Positions 1 to 9,180 are shown, counted from the stretch's first letter. The stretch: 64,000 nucleotides of DNA from Nocardia sp. NRRL S-836 (GCF_001279525.1 NZ_LGDY01000047.1:1-64000), one strand, 5' to 3'. Translations and numbers: made by a program. Notes: generated by a model not told the origin, from the letters alone.

Positions 1-234
1 TGCTCGGCCAGCCGCCGGATCACCGGCTTGGATCAGACTCTCGATACAGCCGGACTGCGCGAGCCTTCAGCTCGTCGGGGTACTTCGTCGGTGCTGCCAG
101 GGACCACTTCCTTCAGGTTTTATCGGACCATGCTTGAAAGTCTCCGAGCTGCCGGGGGAACCTCAGCGATCTCGACTTCGTCACCGCCGACGCCGTCGAC
201 TACCTTACCAACACCCCGAATACTGCAACGGCAC

Positions 235-565
235 TTATGTGAGTGGATAGTCTTGTCGTTTGTAGTGGCTGAGGCGGGCTTGGTGTTGACGTCGTCGACG
301 CCAGCACGACCAAGCCCAGACGTGCTCGGCGCTGGCCGCGGGTCGCGGGATCAGGTTGATCAACAATCGTCGGCTCTCGGGTAACGTGAAGCCGATCATG
401 CTTGTGCTGACGCTGGCTTCCCTTTTTCCACAAGGGATCGCGTGACTGCGAGCCAGGCGTGGGCGAGCATGGACAGGGTGATGTGGGCGTACCACGCCCG
501 CCGGGAACGGATCTGGTAGTGGTCGCCTCGACGTCGACGATCAGCACGTGGTCCACCACCATCAC
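235..565 (-). pseudogene. IS701-like transposase C-terminal remnant
   Basis: On the minus strand one frame reads RRAWYAHITLSMLAHAWLAV and stops shortly after. A second frame then continues with LINLIPRPA and AWSCWRRRRQHQARLSHYK and a stop at 235. Together these resemble the last ~100 residues of actinomycete IS701-family transposases, which end in a W-x-RW-RR-HQ-x-RA-SHY-like basic tail. The frame change near position 400 and the missing catalytic part mark it as a dead 3' end. The first ~230 bases of the window show no gene. The family assignment is from memory of the motif, not a search. Confidence 0.6.
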
Positions 566-595
566 GTGCTGATCGTCCCCGGGGTGTAAAGCCGA

Positions 596-2173
596 TTAGT
601 TGAGCTCCACCCCGACAGCGGACACGAACTCACCCGCCGCGACAGCAGCGGCGACGACCTCGATGTCGTCCGCCATGAACCGGTCCTCAGCCAAAGTAGG
701 CACCAACGACCGGACCTTCGAGTACGTGGCCGCAGACTGCGGACTCAGCCCGGATCGCCGCTCCGCCACGTCCACGGCCTGCGCGGCCGCCAGGTACTGC
801 ACGGCGAGAATCCGGGTGTTGTTGGACAGCACGCGGCGGGCGTTGCGTGCCGAGATCAGGCCCATGCTGACGATGTCCTGGTTGTCCCCGTTGGACGGCA
901 CGCTTTGCGTGGACGCGGGGCCGATCGTCCTGTTCTCCGCGACCAGCGCCGTGGCCGGGTACTGCGCCCCGGCGAACCCGCTGTTCAGACCCGGATCGCC
1001 GGCGACGAGGAACTCCGGCAGGCCGTAGTTGAGGTGCCTGTTCAACAGCCGGTTCGTCTGCCGTTCGGACAGCACACCCAGCTGCGTCAACGCGATCGTC
1101 ACGTAGTCCATGGCAAACGCGATCGGCTGGCCGTGGAAGTTGGCGCCGTGGAAGATCTCCCTGCCCTCGAAGAACAACGGGTTGTCGTTCGACGAGTTGA
1201 GCTCGATCTCCAGCTTGCGCACGGCGTCGTGCAACGTGTCCCGCACCGCGCCGGCCACCTGCGGGATGGCGCGCATGGTGTACGCCTTCTGCAGGTAGAC
1301 CTCCGTGCGCTGCACGTCCTTGCCGTCGTGCTCCTCCTCCAGCTCGCGCCGCAGGTCGGCGTGCTCGACGGTCAACAAGCTGCCCGCGAGCAACGCCCGC
1401 AGGTTCGCGGCCGAGGCGATCTGGCCGGGGTGCGGGCGAGCGATGTCGTGACCCTCGGACAGGAACGGGCTGGTGGAGCCGCGCAACGCCTCGATCATCA
1501 GCGCGGTCACGATCTCCGCCTGCCGCACCTGTTCCAGTGCCCGCGCCACGACCAGCGAGCCGAGGCCGGTCATCGCGGACGTGCCGTTTATCAGTGCCAG
1601 ACCCTCCTTGAAGCGCAGCTCCAGCGGCTTGATGCCCTTGGCCCGCAACACCTCCGCGGTCGACACGGGCTTGCCGTCGCGCAGCACGTAGCCCTCACCG
1701 ATGACCGTGCTCGCCACGTGGGCGAGCGGCGCGAGGTCACCGCTCGCGCCGAGCGAGCCGATCTCCGGGATGGCGGGCGTGATGTCGGAGTTGAGGTACA
1801 ACGCCAAGCGCTGCAGCACTTCCGGCCGCACCGCCGAATACCCCTTTGCCAGCGCGTTCAGCCGTGCCGCGACGATCGCGCGTGCCTCGTCGACGGCGAA
1901 CAGCGGGCCGACGCCCGCGCTGTGGCTGCGCACCAGGTTCGTCTGCAGTTCCACCTCCTTCGCCACGTCGACGCGCATGTAGATCATTTCGCCGTAGCCG
2001 GTGGTCACGCCGTAGATCGGGATGTTCTGCCGGGCGATGTCCTCGAACATCGCGCGGCTCTTGGCCGCCTTCGCGAGCGCGGCCGGTGCGACCGCGCACT
2101 CCTGCCCCAGCTCCGCGACGGCACGGATGCCCGCGATGTCGAGGTGCTCACCGTCGAACTCGACCAGACTCAA
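596..2173 (-). CDS. MIO-dependent tyrosine aminomutase (SgcC4-like)
   Basis: A 525-residue protein of the aromatic amino-acid lyase/aminomutase family. The Ala-Ser-Gly triad that cyclises to the MIO prosthetic group is visible in GSLGASGDLAPLAH. The N-terminal catalytic loop reads YGVTTGYGEMIYM rather than the YGINTGFG of histidine ammonia-lyases, and the body (AGAQYPATALVAENRTIGP; SVPSNGDNQDIVSMGL) is very close to my recollection of SgcC4, the L-tyrosine 2,3-aminomutase that makes beta-tyrosine for the C-1027 enediyne. I chose the TTG start at 2173: it follows a GAAGGGGAA ribosome site and overlaps the permease stop as TTGA, implying translational coupling. The longer upstream reading is only the antisense/overlap of the permease gene. 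The function as an aminomutase rather than a lyase is inferred from the family resemblance. Confidence 0.85.
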   Translation of the reverse strand: MSLVEFDGEHLDIAGIRAVAELGQECAVAPAALAKAAKSRAMFEDIARQNIPIYGVTTGYGEMIYMRVDVAKEVELQTNLVRSHSAGVGPLFAVDEARAIVAARLNALAKGYSAVRPEVLQRLALYLNSDITPAIPEIGSLGASGDLAPLAHVASTVIGEGYVLRDGKPVSTAEVLRAKGIKPLELRFKEGLALINGTSAMTGLGSLVVARALEQVRQAEIVTALMIEALRGSTSPFLSEGHDIARPHPGQIASAANLRALLAGSLLTVEHADLRRELEEEHDGKDVQRTEVYLQKAYTMRAIPQVAGAVRDTLHDAVRKLEIELNSSNDNPLFFEGREIFHGANFHGQPIAFAMDYVTIALTQLGVLSERQTNRLLNRHLNYGLPEFLVAGDPGLNSGFAGAQYPATALVAENRTIGPASTQSVPSNGDNQDIVSMGLISARNARRVLSNNTRILAVQYLAAAQAVDVAERRSGLSPQSAATYSKVRSLVPTLAEDRFMADDIEVVAAAVAAGEFVSAVGVELN

Positions 2174-3417
2174 CTGATTCCCCTTCTCAGTGTGGTTGCG
2201 AGCAGCAGCACGGCGAGCGGGTACAGCAACGCCCACCCGCCGAACGGCAGCACCAGCAGGCACCCCAGAAACGCGACCACGGCGCAGACACGGCCGATGT
2301 CGTCGGGTGGCAGCACCTTCACAGCGGCCGCGGTGCCCGCCAGGTACAGCACGAGGAACGTGGCGCTCGGCCACCCCAGCAGTTCCCCGAGATCAGGTCG
2401 CAGCAGTGCGTCCACGAGCAGCACCAGCGCGAAGAAGACTCCCAGGCACGCCAACGCGACCCACGGCGTGCGGTGCCGGGAGTGTAACCGCGCCAACGCT
2501 TTCGGTAGCTCGCCCACGCGCGCCTGGGCGTACAGAAGGCGGGAGAAGCCCGCGATATTCGTGTGCACGGCCACGAACGCGCACGCCAGCGCGAACACCG
2601 CCGTCGCCACCCCCGCCGTCCGGCCGAACGCGGACGCGGCGACCACGCTCATCGGCGCCAGCCCGTTGCCCTGCAGGTACGCGCCGGTGCCTATGGTCAC
2701 GAACGCCGCCGCGCAGTACAGCACCGAGAGCACTACCGACGCGATGCCCATGCTGAGCGGCAGATCGCGTCCGGGGCGGCGGAAGTCCTCCGCCAGATGC
2801 ACGACCATCTCGAACCCGATGTAGGACCAGAAGATCAGCAGAGCGGCCGCTCCGACCGCCACCCACCCGTTCGGCACAAACGGCGTCAGGAACCGGGACC
2901 GCACATCGGGCAGTCCGGCGACGGAGATCGCCGCGATCACCGCACCCACGGCGGCCACAGCCCCAGTTTGCACCGCCGCGGACGCCTTCAGCCCCCGCAG
3001 GTTGAGCCACAGCGACACGAACAACAGCACCAGGGCCAACACCGAGGCGGCAGCGTCAGGCAGGCCGAAGTACGACGTCACGTAATGCGCGCCGACCAGC
3101 GCGATCACCGGCACGGACAGCGGCACCGAGGCGAGGAACCACCAGCCGCAAACACGGGCGGACCGAGGCCCGAAGGCGTGCGAGACGTAGGCGACGATGC
3201 CTCCGGCGTCCGGGATGCGCGCCCCGGCCCGGCCCAGCGCCACTGCTAACACCAGCCCGAACAACGACATGGCCCCCCACGCGACGAGCGCGGCCGGTCC
3301 CGCGGTCCGTGCGGTCAACGCCGGCAGCACCAGCACACTCGGTCCGAGCACCGCGCCGACGGCGAGCGCGGTCCCGGCGGACACGGTCAAGTGCCGGTGC
3401 AGGCCGGTTTCCCCCAT
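2170..3417 (-). CDS. APC-superfamily amino-acid permease
   Basis: About 415 residues with roughly 12 hydrophobic segments and a typical APC beginning (AGTALAVGAVLGPSVLVLPA, the unwound TM1 Gly-rich loop), so an integral membrane amino-acid/polyamine transporter. The ATG at 3417 follows GGGGTGGAA at good spacing; the longer reading to 3504 lacks such a site. Its stop overlaps the TTG start of the aminomutase gene, so the two are one operon. Substrate is not visible; the context suggests tyrosine uptake or beta-tyrosine export. No regulator is adjacent; the ~290 bases upstream up to the insertion sequence hold no gene. Confidence 0.8.
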   Translation of the reverse strand: MGETGLHRHLTVSAGTALAVGAVLGPSVLVLPALTARTAGPAALVAWGAMSLFGLVLAVALGRAGARIPDAGGIVAYVSHAFGPRSARVCGWWFLASVPLSVPVIALVGAHYVTSYFGLPDAAASVLALVLLFVSLWLNLRGLKASAAVQTGAVAAVGAVIAAISVAGLPDVRSRFLTPFVPNGWVAVGAAALLIFWSYIGFEMVVHLAEDFRRPGRDLPLSMGIASVVLSVLYCAAAFVTIGTGAYLQGNGLAPMSVVAASAFGRTAGVATAVFALACAFVAVHTNIAGFSRLLYAQARVGELPKALARLHSRHRTPWVALACLGVFFALVLLVDALLRPDLGELLGWPSATFLVLYLAGTAAAVKVLPPDDIGRVCAVVAFLGCLLVLPFGGWALLYPLAVLLLATTLRRGIS

Positions 3418-3712
3418 GAAAGATTCCACCCCGATGAGATAGCAGTGCGTGATTTCCCCGCTGCACACCGTAACCACATCAAGGCTGGTTCGTCGAGGTT
3501 CCAACCGGAACTTGCTCCGGTCCGCAGTTCGACCTGGGCTAGTACCAACGCCACGTAGTCAGCGGCGTGGGCTTGCTGTCAAGGCGGTTGAAACAGGCAA
3601 CGGAGCTCCTGCTAGAACAGGCCGCCCCACGCACAAACTCGATCGACAGTCGTGCACTTGGTCGTGGCGCTCCAAGAGAGCGGGCACCACGCCGGTCTCC
3701 CCGTGGCACTTA

Positions 3713-4573
3713 GTGATCAGTTCAAAATGAGTTTGCGCAGGAAGATGATCGAGCAGGCAAGGCTGAGCATGGCCTGATGGACGTCGGCTCGTCGTTCGGT
3801 GCGGATGTGGAGTCGTCGGAAGCCTGTGAGCCAGGCGAAGGTGCGTTCGACCGGCCAGCGGACTGTGCCCAGGCCGGAGCCGTGGTCGACGCCCCGGCGG
3901 GCGATGACGGGTGTGATGCCGCGGGCGCGGACCAGGCGGCGGTACTTGTCGTGGTCGTGGCCGCGGTCGGCGTAGATCCGCCGGGGCCGGCGACGCGGTT
4001 TGCCGACCACGCCGCGGATCGGCGGGATCGCGTCGATGAGCGGGATCAGCTGGGTGACGCCGTTGCGGTGCCCGCCGGTCAGCGTGACGGTCAGCGGGAT
4101 ACCGTTCGCGTCGGTGATCAGGTGGTGCTTGGAACCGGGTTTGCGGCGGTCGACCGGGCTCGGTCCGGTGTGGGCCCCCCTTTGAGGGCGCGCAGGTGGG
4201 TGGAGTCGACCAGGGCTGCGGACAAGTCCAGTAGCCCCGCGGCGCGCAGTTCGGCGAGCAGCCGCTGCCAGACGCCGGCCTCGTGCCATTCGGTCAACCG
4301 CCGCCAGCACGTCGAACCCGACGCGCCGAACAAGGCGGTGGGCAGCCGGTTCCAGCCGATGCCCGTGCGCATTGTGCAGAGAATGCCTTCCAGCGCGGCA
4401 CGGTCGTCGGCACGTCTGCGACCTGGGTAGCGGAAGCGCCTTGGGGACATCGGATCAACGGTTCCAGCAGAGCCCGCAGCTCGTCGGTCAAGACCTCCTC
4501 ACGCACGTCGTGATCTTGGAATGTCCTGTCCCACAGGCAAAGCCGACACGCCAGCTCATTTTGAACTGGTTAC
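3713..4573 (-). mobile_element. IS5-family insertion sequence with TTA target duplication
   Basis: The ends are imperfect inverted repeats: GTGATCAGTTCAAAATGAG at the left and, read from the other strand, GTAACCAGTTCAAAATGAG at the right. Each is flanked by TTA (3710-3712 and 4574-4576), a 3-bp TNA duplication as expected for the IS427/IS1031-type IS5 subgroup. The element is about 861 bp and encodes one transposase in overlapping frames on the minus strand. A related truncated copy with the same end sequence lies near 60204 in this window. Confidence 0.85.
3717..4506 (-). CDS. IS5-family transposase, frameshift-expressed and probably damaged
   Basis: Three minus-strand frames must be joined. 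The N-terminal piece (REEVLTDELRALLEPLI) lies at ~4506-4455. The middle piece FRYPGRRRADDRAALEG... to LVDSTHLRALKGG starts at an ATG at 4450. The catalytic C-terminal half (KHHLITDANGIPL, the YADRGHDHD region, RWPVERTFAWL) ends in a stop at 3717 inside the terminal repeat. The join near 4165 is on the run AAAGGGGGG, a typical programmed -1 slippery site of this family. The join near 4455 has no such signal and is more likely an indel, so the transposase may be inactive unless it starts at the internal ATG. Confidence 0.7.
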
Positions 4574-4621
4574 TTAGAGCCGTGCGGCCGCCTCAGCGAT
4601 GAGGTTCATCGATTCGCCTTC

Positions 4622-5413
4622 CTACAACGCCAACGTCGACAACGCGCAGAAACGTTCCGCGACTCGCGCCACCAGGGGCTGGTCCTCAACGTATTCAGAA
4701 CGCAGGAACGTCTCGATGTAGACCACGTCGTCGTGCTGCCGGCGCGGGAAGCTCAGCCACGTGAACGGGCAGCCCATGGCGGGATAGGCACCTGCCAGAT
4801 CCGATAGCACACGCACGCTCACATCCGGCCGCTCGCTCACCTCCATGAGGTGCAGTAGCTGTGCCCTCATCACACGTCGACCGCCCACGGCTCTGCGCAG
4901 CACTGCCTCCGGGAACACCGCCTCGACGATGAGCGGGTCATTGTCCAGCCGCGTTGTCCACACCTCCCGCAAGCATGACAGGGGTGCGGCCTTCGTCGGA
5001 TCATCCTGTTGAGCCGTCGCGGCCGTGTACTCGGCGAGCTGGAAGACACTGGGCACGGTGTCAGTGGTGAACGTCCGCAGCCGCGATGCTTCAGCAGCGA
5101 GAAGCGGGAGGTCCTCCGCCGGATCGAGGGTGATCGGCTCCGGCCACATGCCTGTTCTCCTACTCGCGGCATGTTGTGCGCGGACCATCACGACTTGCCA
5201 CTCAGGCGTGGGCACCTTGTAGACGTACCCCGATGCCATGATGTCGACGGGTGCTGAAGGCTGCGCCGCGTTCTCCATCATGGACAGCTTGGCGCTGCTG
5301 AAGCCCACCCGCTGACCGCCCTCCGTGAGGCTCAGACCGCGTTCGTTTCGCCATCCGGCCAGCAGCCGTCCTACAGCTCGCTCAAGCGTGGTGGCGCGAA
5401 AATCCTTTGGCAT
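4622..5413 (-). CDS. Scr1-type HTH regulator (HTH + DUF5753)
   Basis: A 263-residue cytoplasmic protein. Residues ~10-60 form a degenerate XRE-type helix-turn-helix (LTEGGQRVGFSSAKLSMME), followed from ~90 by the DUF5753 ligand/partner domain (PSVFQLAEYTAAT, EAVLRRAVGG, HLMEVSERPDVSVRVL, YIETF), the usual arrangement and length for this actinobacterial family. Family members often pair with small DUF397 proteins; none is visible next to it. It is followed upstream by the two-segment membrane protein at 5429-5851 with a 15-bp gap, so co-transcription is likely. The first bases after the stop run into the IS5 element, whose insertion may have removed the downstream partner. Confidence 0.85.
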   Translation of the reverse strand: MPKDFRATTLERAVGRLLAGWRNERGLSLTEGGQRVGFSSAKLSMMENAAQPSAPVDIMASGYVYKVPTPEWQVVMVRAQHAASRRTGMWPEPITLDPAEDLPLLAAEASRLRTFTTDTVPSVFQLAEYTAATAQQDDPTKAAPLSCLREVWTTRLDNDPLIVEAVFPEAVLRRAVGGRRVMRAQLLHLMEVSERPDVSVRVLSDLAGAYPAMGCPFTWLSFPRRQHDDVVYIETFLRSEYVEDQPLVARVAERFCALSTLAL

Positions 5414-5428
5414 AGTGGGCTTTCCGTC

Positions 5429-5851
5429 TCAGTGCTCGGCTTCGCCCGGCGCGGACTCGTCCACGTCAAGTGGGTTCTGCTTCGTTGCAGCGGCATACAG
5501 CCCGGCCTTGAGCGCGTCTTCTCTCCGCTGCAGCAGTCGGACCTGATCCAGCAGGAACACACCGAGGGCCATGAGAACCACGAAGAGGGCACAGGTCGCC
5601 CAGTTCCGGTCTGCCACCGCCCACAGGAATCCTGCCGTGCCGCCAACCACGAGCACGGCGAGGATCACCAATACCGACGGCACAGGAAGGTGACTCGGTC
5701 CGAACCGGACGAGTTGGTCGACCTCGAACTGGATCTGCCGACTGAGTTTGCGTCCCTGATGTCGTCCCTCCTCCATCGCTTCGTTTAGCTGCAGTGCCAC
5801 GGCCCGGACGGCGGTGGCTTCCAGCTCGCGTGTCTCACCCTCGTTCATCAC
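5429..5851 (-). CDS. small two-segment membrane protein, unknown function
   Basis: 140 residues. An acidic/helical N-terminus (~1-45) is followed by two adjacent hydrophobic segments at ~57-80 (VPSVLVILAVLVVGGTAGFL) and ~86-104, then a charged C-terminal tail. The start shown is an ATG (a second codon ATG is adjacent). It sits immediately upstream of the Scr1-type regulator and 30 bp downstream of a second DUF5753 fragment, all on the minus strand. I recognise no family; the topology suggests a small integral membrane protein with both ends in the cytoplasm. Confidence 0.6.
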   Translation of the reverse strand: MMNEGETRELEATAVRAVALQLNEAMEEGRHQGRKLSRQIQFEVDQLVRFGPSHLPVPSVLVILAVLVVGGTAGFLWAVADRNWATCALFVVLMALGVFLLDQVRLLQRREDALKAGLYAAATKQNPLDVDESAPGEAEH

Positions 5852-5881
5852 GGTGTTCGCTCTCTTCTCGGTGTGGCGGGC

Positions 5882-6301
5882 TCATGAAGGTGGGAAGGAG
5901 TTGTCCTCTTCCCTGTGCTGCGCTTCTCTGGTCTCGTTGATCTCCTGTAGGCGGGCAATCAGCTCCATCGACCTGTCTTCGTCCAAGCTGACGGCGCCGA
6001 GTGCTTTGACGACCGCCTCGTAGCCCTCGACCGCGCGCTCTTCCTCGACGAACAGGCTGGAGTTCTCCGCCTCCAGCCACACCAACGTCTGAAACTTCGG
6101 GAAGGTGAGCTGCGTGAACGGTCCTGCGATCCCCGCATGTGCGCGCGCCGCAGCGGGCACGATCAGTATGTTGATCGCCTTCCAGTTCGCGATGCGCATG
6201 AGGTGTTGCAGCTGAGCTACGTGCTCCTGGCATTCGCCAACTTGAAGGTCGAGGGCGAGTTCGTGGATGTAGAAGGTGCACTCAACACCGTTACGGAACA
6301 C
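5882..6301 (-). pseudogene. DUF5753 regulator, N-terminally truncated
   Basis: The 139-residue reading matches only the C-terminal half of a DUF5753 regulator (FYIHELALDLQVG, QLQHLMRIANWKAINILIV, PFTQLTFPKFQTLVWLE, final helix ELIARLQEI). The HTH and first half are absent: upstream sequence instead belongs to a CBS-domain remnant. A start at 6301 exists but has no convincing ribosome site. Most likely a broken second copy of the regulator type encoded at 4622-5413; whether the fragment is still made is unknown. Confidence 0.65.
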
Positions 6302-6316
6302 ATCATGTCCACAATG

Positions 6317-6501
6317 GACACCCTGCTACCGGTGACCGACACGGACCACCGGTGCGAGATCTCGACCTCGACGATCCAGTCGGCCCGGCTGATCGACCTG
6401 AGCAGGCCGCGCCGCCTCACGATGCCCACCAGGCCGCCCTCCCGCACCACCGGGACACCGCGGACGACGTGCTCGAACATCAGGTCCGAAACCTCCGACA
6501 T
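6317..6501 (-). pseudogene. CBS-domain protein remnant
   Basis: The minus-strand reading from 6501 contains HVVRGVPVVREGGLVGIVRR and GLLRSISRADW, the second CBS motif and exit helix of a CBS-domain protein, then WSVSVTGSRVSIVD, which resembles the start of the BON domain that commonly follows CBS in actinobacteria. It then runs into the truncated DUF5753 gene at about 6310. Only ~60 residues survive, so this is a fragment. Confidence 0.5.
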
Positions 6502-7170
6502 GTCTCACTACGTCTATAGCAGTTGCCGATCGGGCCATCCGCGCAAAGTCAAGTACAAACCGCTCTGTACTCAACAATATCGCGGACGACCAGTTAGACG
6601 ATCTTGGAAGCCGCCTGCTGGGGAAGTCATACCTTCAGGGTAGGGCTCCACCATGACTCCGACTTGCTTAATTTGGCTGGCCCAAGACGCGGACACACCG
6701 CGACGCACAGATCGACGGATCTGGGATCACGTAAGTGTCTTTCGTTCGTGCTGGTCGGCGCGTTCGTATCGTGCGAGGGTGGTTTCCACCCGAGGGCCTG
6801 CCAGTGGGAGTGCTGCTCATCGGTCCGTTTGTCCAAGGACCGCACCCCGCTGCGGCTGGCCGAACTGCTCGGGCAGACGATCGGCGGCTTCCAGGCACCG
6901 CGCCAGGGCTCACTGATCCATTCGACTCGTCGTCCGCCGAGCCGACCATGATGAACAGCTTGCTTTAAGGCGTTCGGGTGAAGCCCGCCCGTACGCGCTC
7001 CGCTGCCCGCCGCCGACTCGGCAGGATGTCGTGCAAGGGGGTGGGCGATGTCCGACGCTGGCTGCTCCGCGCCGGGCTCCGGGCCTTGGCGCGAGCTGCT
7101 CTCATCGATTGCGCATTGCTGCGAACCTTTCGCTTGCCGCGACGGCGAGTCGTGAGTCCGAAAGGAAGTC
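6502..7170. other. intergenic stretch, no supported gene
   Basis: About 670 bases between the CBS remnant and the next plausible gene. Open readings exist on both strands, but none has a recognisable domain, consistent composition or ribosome site. I see no terminal repeats or RNA gene here. Confidence 0.5.
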
Positions 7171-7683
7171 ATGCGTTCACTGGTGCCTCGTTCAAGACGC
7201 GGGCGGGTTGCCGTCGTGGTGGCGGTTGTCGTGGTGGTGGCCGGTGCCAGTGTCGGGATCGCCGCAGCGGTCGGGACCGGGTGGGGATGGCTCGCGGCCG
7301 GGACGGGGGCGATCGCGGCCGGGTTGCTCAAGGACTCGCTCAAGTCCGGGTCGACGGCGGCGTACCAGCACATCACCAACCCGCTCGTGGTCACCGTCGA
7401 GGTGCCCGCCGAGCAGATGGTGGTGGACCGGTCCACCAGTGAGCACATCCCCGTCAGCGGACACGAGGTGACGGTGCTGGTGCAGACCCGCAGCAGCCAG
7501 GCCGTGGTGTTGCGCGACCTGCGTGTCGTGGTCGAGCGGCGGTACCCACCCGGTCCGGACCTGGCGACCGTCGCGGCGTCGACCGGTTGCCGGAGGTCGG
7601 TAATGGAATCTCCGGTGAACAGCACGGTGTTTCCTGGACGGAGGGTGATGGTCATGTACGTGTTCCTAAGGTTCGTTTGGTGA
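7171..7683 (+). CDS. membrane-anchored hypothetical protein, 3' end probably replaced
   Basis: The reading begins with a basic stretch and one strong membrane anchor at ~12-35 (VAVVVAVVVVVAGASVGIAA), then a Gly-rich segment and an extracytoplasmic region (~50-125) that looks like a real beta-rich domain (VTVEVPAEQMVVDRS, ISGHEVTVLV-like). The start ATG follows GAAAGGAAGTC. After about residue 137 the sequence is antisense to a SGNH-hydrolase gene start (7580-7655), so the last ~33 residues are probably foreign and the original C-terminus was lost in a recombination near 7575-7595. No function recognised. Confidence 0.5.
   Translation: MRSLVPRSRRGRVAVVVAVVVVVAGASVGIAAAVGTGWGWLAAGTGAIAAGLLKDSLKSGSTAAYQHITNPLVVTVEVPAEQMVVDRSTSEHIPVSGHEVTVLVQTRSSQAVVLRDLRVVVERRYPPGPDLATVAASTGCRRSVMESPVNSTVFPGRRVMVMYVFLRFVW
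7580..7655 (-). pseudogene. SGNH/GDSL hydrolase, first ~20 codons only
   Basis: Reading from the ATG at 7655, preceded by a TAGGAAC ribosome site and only 10 bp past the MFS stop, gives MTITLRPGNTVLFTGDSITD, the first strand and block I (GDSITD) of a SGNH/GDSL hydrolase. After ITD the similarity stops and the sequence is antisense to the gene at 7171-7683. It was evidently the last gene of the esterase-oxidoreductase-MFS operon before a deletion or recombination removed its body. Confidence 0.6.
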
Positions 7684-9180
7684 GTTCACCGCGGCTGAGT
7701 CGACCGGCAGCGGGAGGGGACCGCTTCGGAAGAGAAGCGCGGCCAGGACGGCGCTGCTCAGGAAGATCGCTGCTGCGATCCAGAAGACGAGGTGGTAGCC
7801 GGCGAGGGTCGCCTCGGTAATCGTCGTCGGCTGTGCCGCAGTCGCGGCGTGGGTCGAGAGGTACTTCGCGGTCGCCGTCGTGGCGAGTGAACTGAACACC
7901 GCCGTCCCGATGGAACCACCGATCTGCTGGGCGGTGGTCACCATGGCGGACGCCACTCCCGCATCGTGCGACCGGACTCCGCTGGTCGCGGCGTTCTGCA
8001 CCGGACCGAAGATCAGTCCGAATCCGATGCCCGTGACGAGCAGGGCCGGCAGCACGGCTCCGGCGTAGCTGGAATCAGCGTGGATGCCGGTGAGTATCGC
8101 CATGCCGATCGCGGACAGGACACAGCCGGCCGGGACAAGCGGCCGGGGGCCGGTGCGCGGCAGGAGCACCGCACCGGAGAAGACCGCTCCCGTCATCACC
8201 GAACCGATCATCGGGAGAAACGCCATTCCGGTCTGCAGCGGGGTGAATCCCAGCGTGATCGCCAGGTAGTAGGTGAGGAACAGGAAGACGGCGAACATCC
8301 CGATCCCGGAAATCCCGAGTGACAAGTACGCCGTCCCGCGGACACGGTCCAGGATCACCCGCAGCGGCAGCAATGGGTGCTTGGTACGGCGTTCGATCAG
8401 CACGAAGACTGCGACGAGCGCGACGCCCGCGATCACCGGGCCGATCGTCCAGATGTCGTTCCAGCCGCGCGTTTCAGCAGTGCCCAGGCCGTAGACGATG
8501 CCGATCAGGCCGAGCACCACCGTGACCGTGCCCGCGATGTCGGGCCGGACCCGCTCCGGTCGATCGCCATCGTGGAGGAAGGCCATGCCGCCGACGAAGG
8601 CGACCGCTGCGAAGATCAGGTTCACGTAGAGGCACCACCGCCACGACAGACCCTGGGTGAGGACGCCGCCCAGCAGCAGCCCGAGTGCCCCACCGGCACC
8701 CGAGATCGCGCCGAAGATCCCGAACGCGCGGCCGCGTTCCTTCGCGTCGTCGGCGAACGTGACCGACAGCAGCGACAACGCCGCTGGTGCGAGCATCGCG
8801 GCGAACACACCCTGGGCGATCCGTGCGGCCAGCAGCATCCCGAAGTCCCCGGCGGCACCGCCGAACGCCGACGCGACAGCGAATCCGCCGACGCCGATGA
8901 GGAACAGCCGCTTGCGTCCGAAGAAGTCCGACACCCGGCCGCCGAGCAGCAGGAGGCTCCCGAACGCGAGTGCGTACCCGGTCAGCACCCACTGCCGGTA
9001 GTCAGCGGGAAATCCCAAGTCGCGCTGTGCGGTCGGCAGTGCGATGTTCACGATGGTGGAATCCAGGATGTCCATCAACTGGGCGACACTGAGGACGACG
9101 AGGGCCATCCACCGGCTCTTCGAGGGCGCGTTCCGGGGATCCGATCGGGCGGACGCGGTCGTTGACAAGCCAGGATTCAC
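7666..9180 (-). CDS. MFS multidrug efflux transporter, DHA2 (14-TM) type
   Basis: 504 residues with ~14 hydrophobic segments. Motif A reads GGRVSDFFGRKR, the TM1 signature is LDSTIVNIALP, and motif C is GAISGAGGALGLLLGG, as in EmrB/QacA-type proton antiporters. The GTG start at 9180 follows GAAAGG at ~6 bp. It lies 100 bp downstream of the NADP-oxidoreductase gene in the same direction, so it is probably the export component of the TetR-controlled operon starting at 11219. The substrate cannot be read from the sequence. Confidence 0.88.
   Translation of the reverse strand: MNPGLSTTASARSDPRNAPSKSRWMALVVLSVAQLMDILDSTIVNIALPTAQRDLGFPADYRQWVLTGYALAFGSLLLLGGRVSDFFGRKRLFLIGVGGFAVASAFGGAAGDFGMLLAARIAQGVFAAMLAPAALSLLSVTFADDAKERGRAFGIFGAISGAGGALGLLLGGVLTQGLSWRWCLYVNLIFAAVAFVGGMAFLHDGDRPERVRPDIAGTVTVVLGLIGIVYGLGTAETRGWNDIWTIGPVIAGVALVAVFVLIERRTKHPLLPLRVILDRVRGTAYLSLGISGIGMFAVFLFLTYYLAITLGFTPLQTGMAFLPMIGSVMTGAVFSGAVLLPRTGPRPLVPAGCVLSAIGMAILTGIHADSSYAGAVLPALLVTGIGFGLIFGPVQNAATSGVRSHDAGVASAMVTTAQQIGGSIGTAVFSSLATTATAKYLSTHAATAAQPTTITEATLAGYHLVFWIAAAIFLSSAVLAALLFRSGPLPLPVDSAAVNSPNEP

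Noticed and set aside
596..2173. Histidine ammonia-lyase (hutH) call
   Set aside because: Shares the MIO motif, but the N-terminal loop YGVTTGYGEMIYM and the body match the SgcC4-type tyrosine aminomutase, and no other hut genes are nearby.
905..2824. 639-aa plus-strand open frame
   Set aside because: Lies antisense to the aminomutase and permease genes, is Arg/His-rich without domains, and is a GC-bias shadow.
6627..7655. 342-aa minus-strand open frame
   Set aside because: Only its first ~20 codons (SGNH hydrolase start) are meaningful; the rest is antisense to the gene at 7171 and low-complexity.
8377..9165. 262-aa plus-strand open frame within the MFS gene
   Set aside because: Charged, repeat-rich shadow of the transporter on the other strand.
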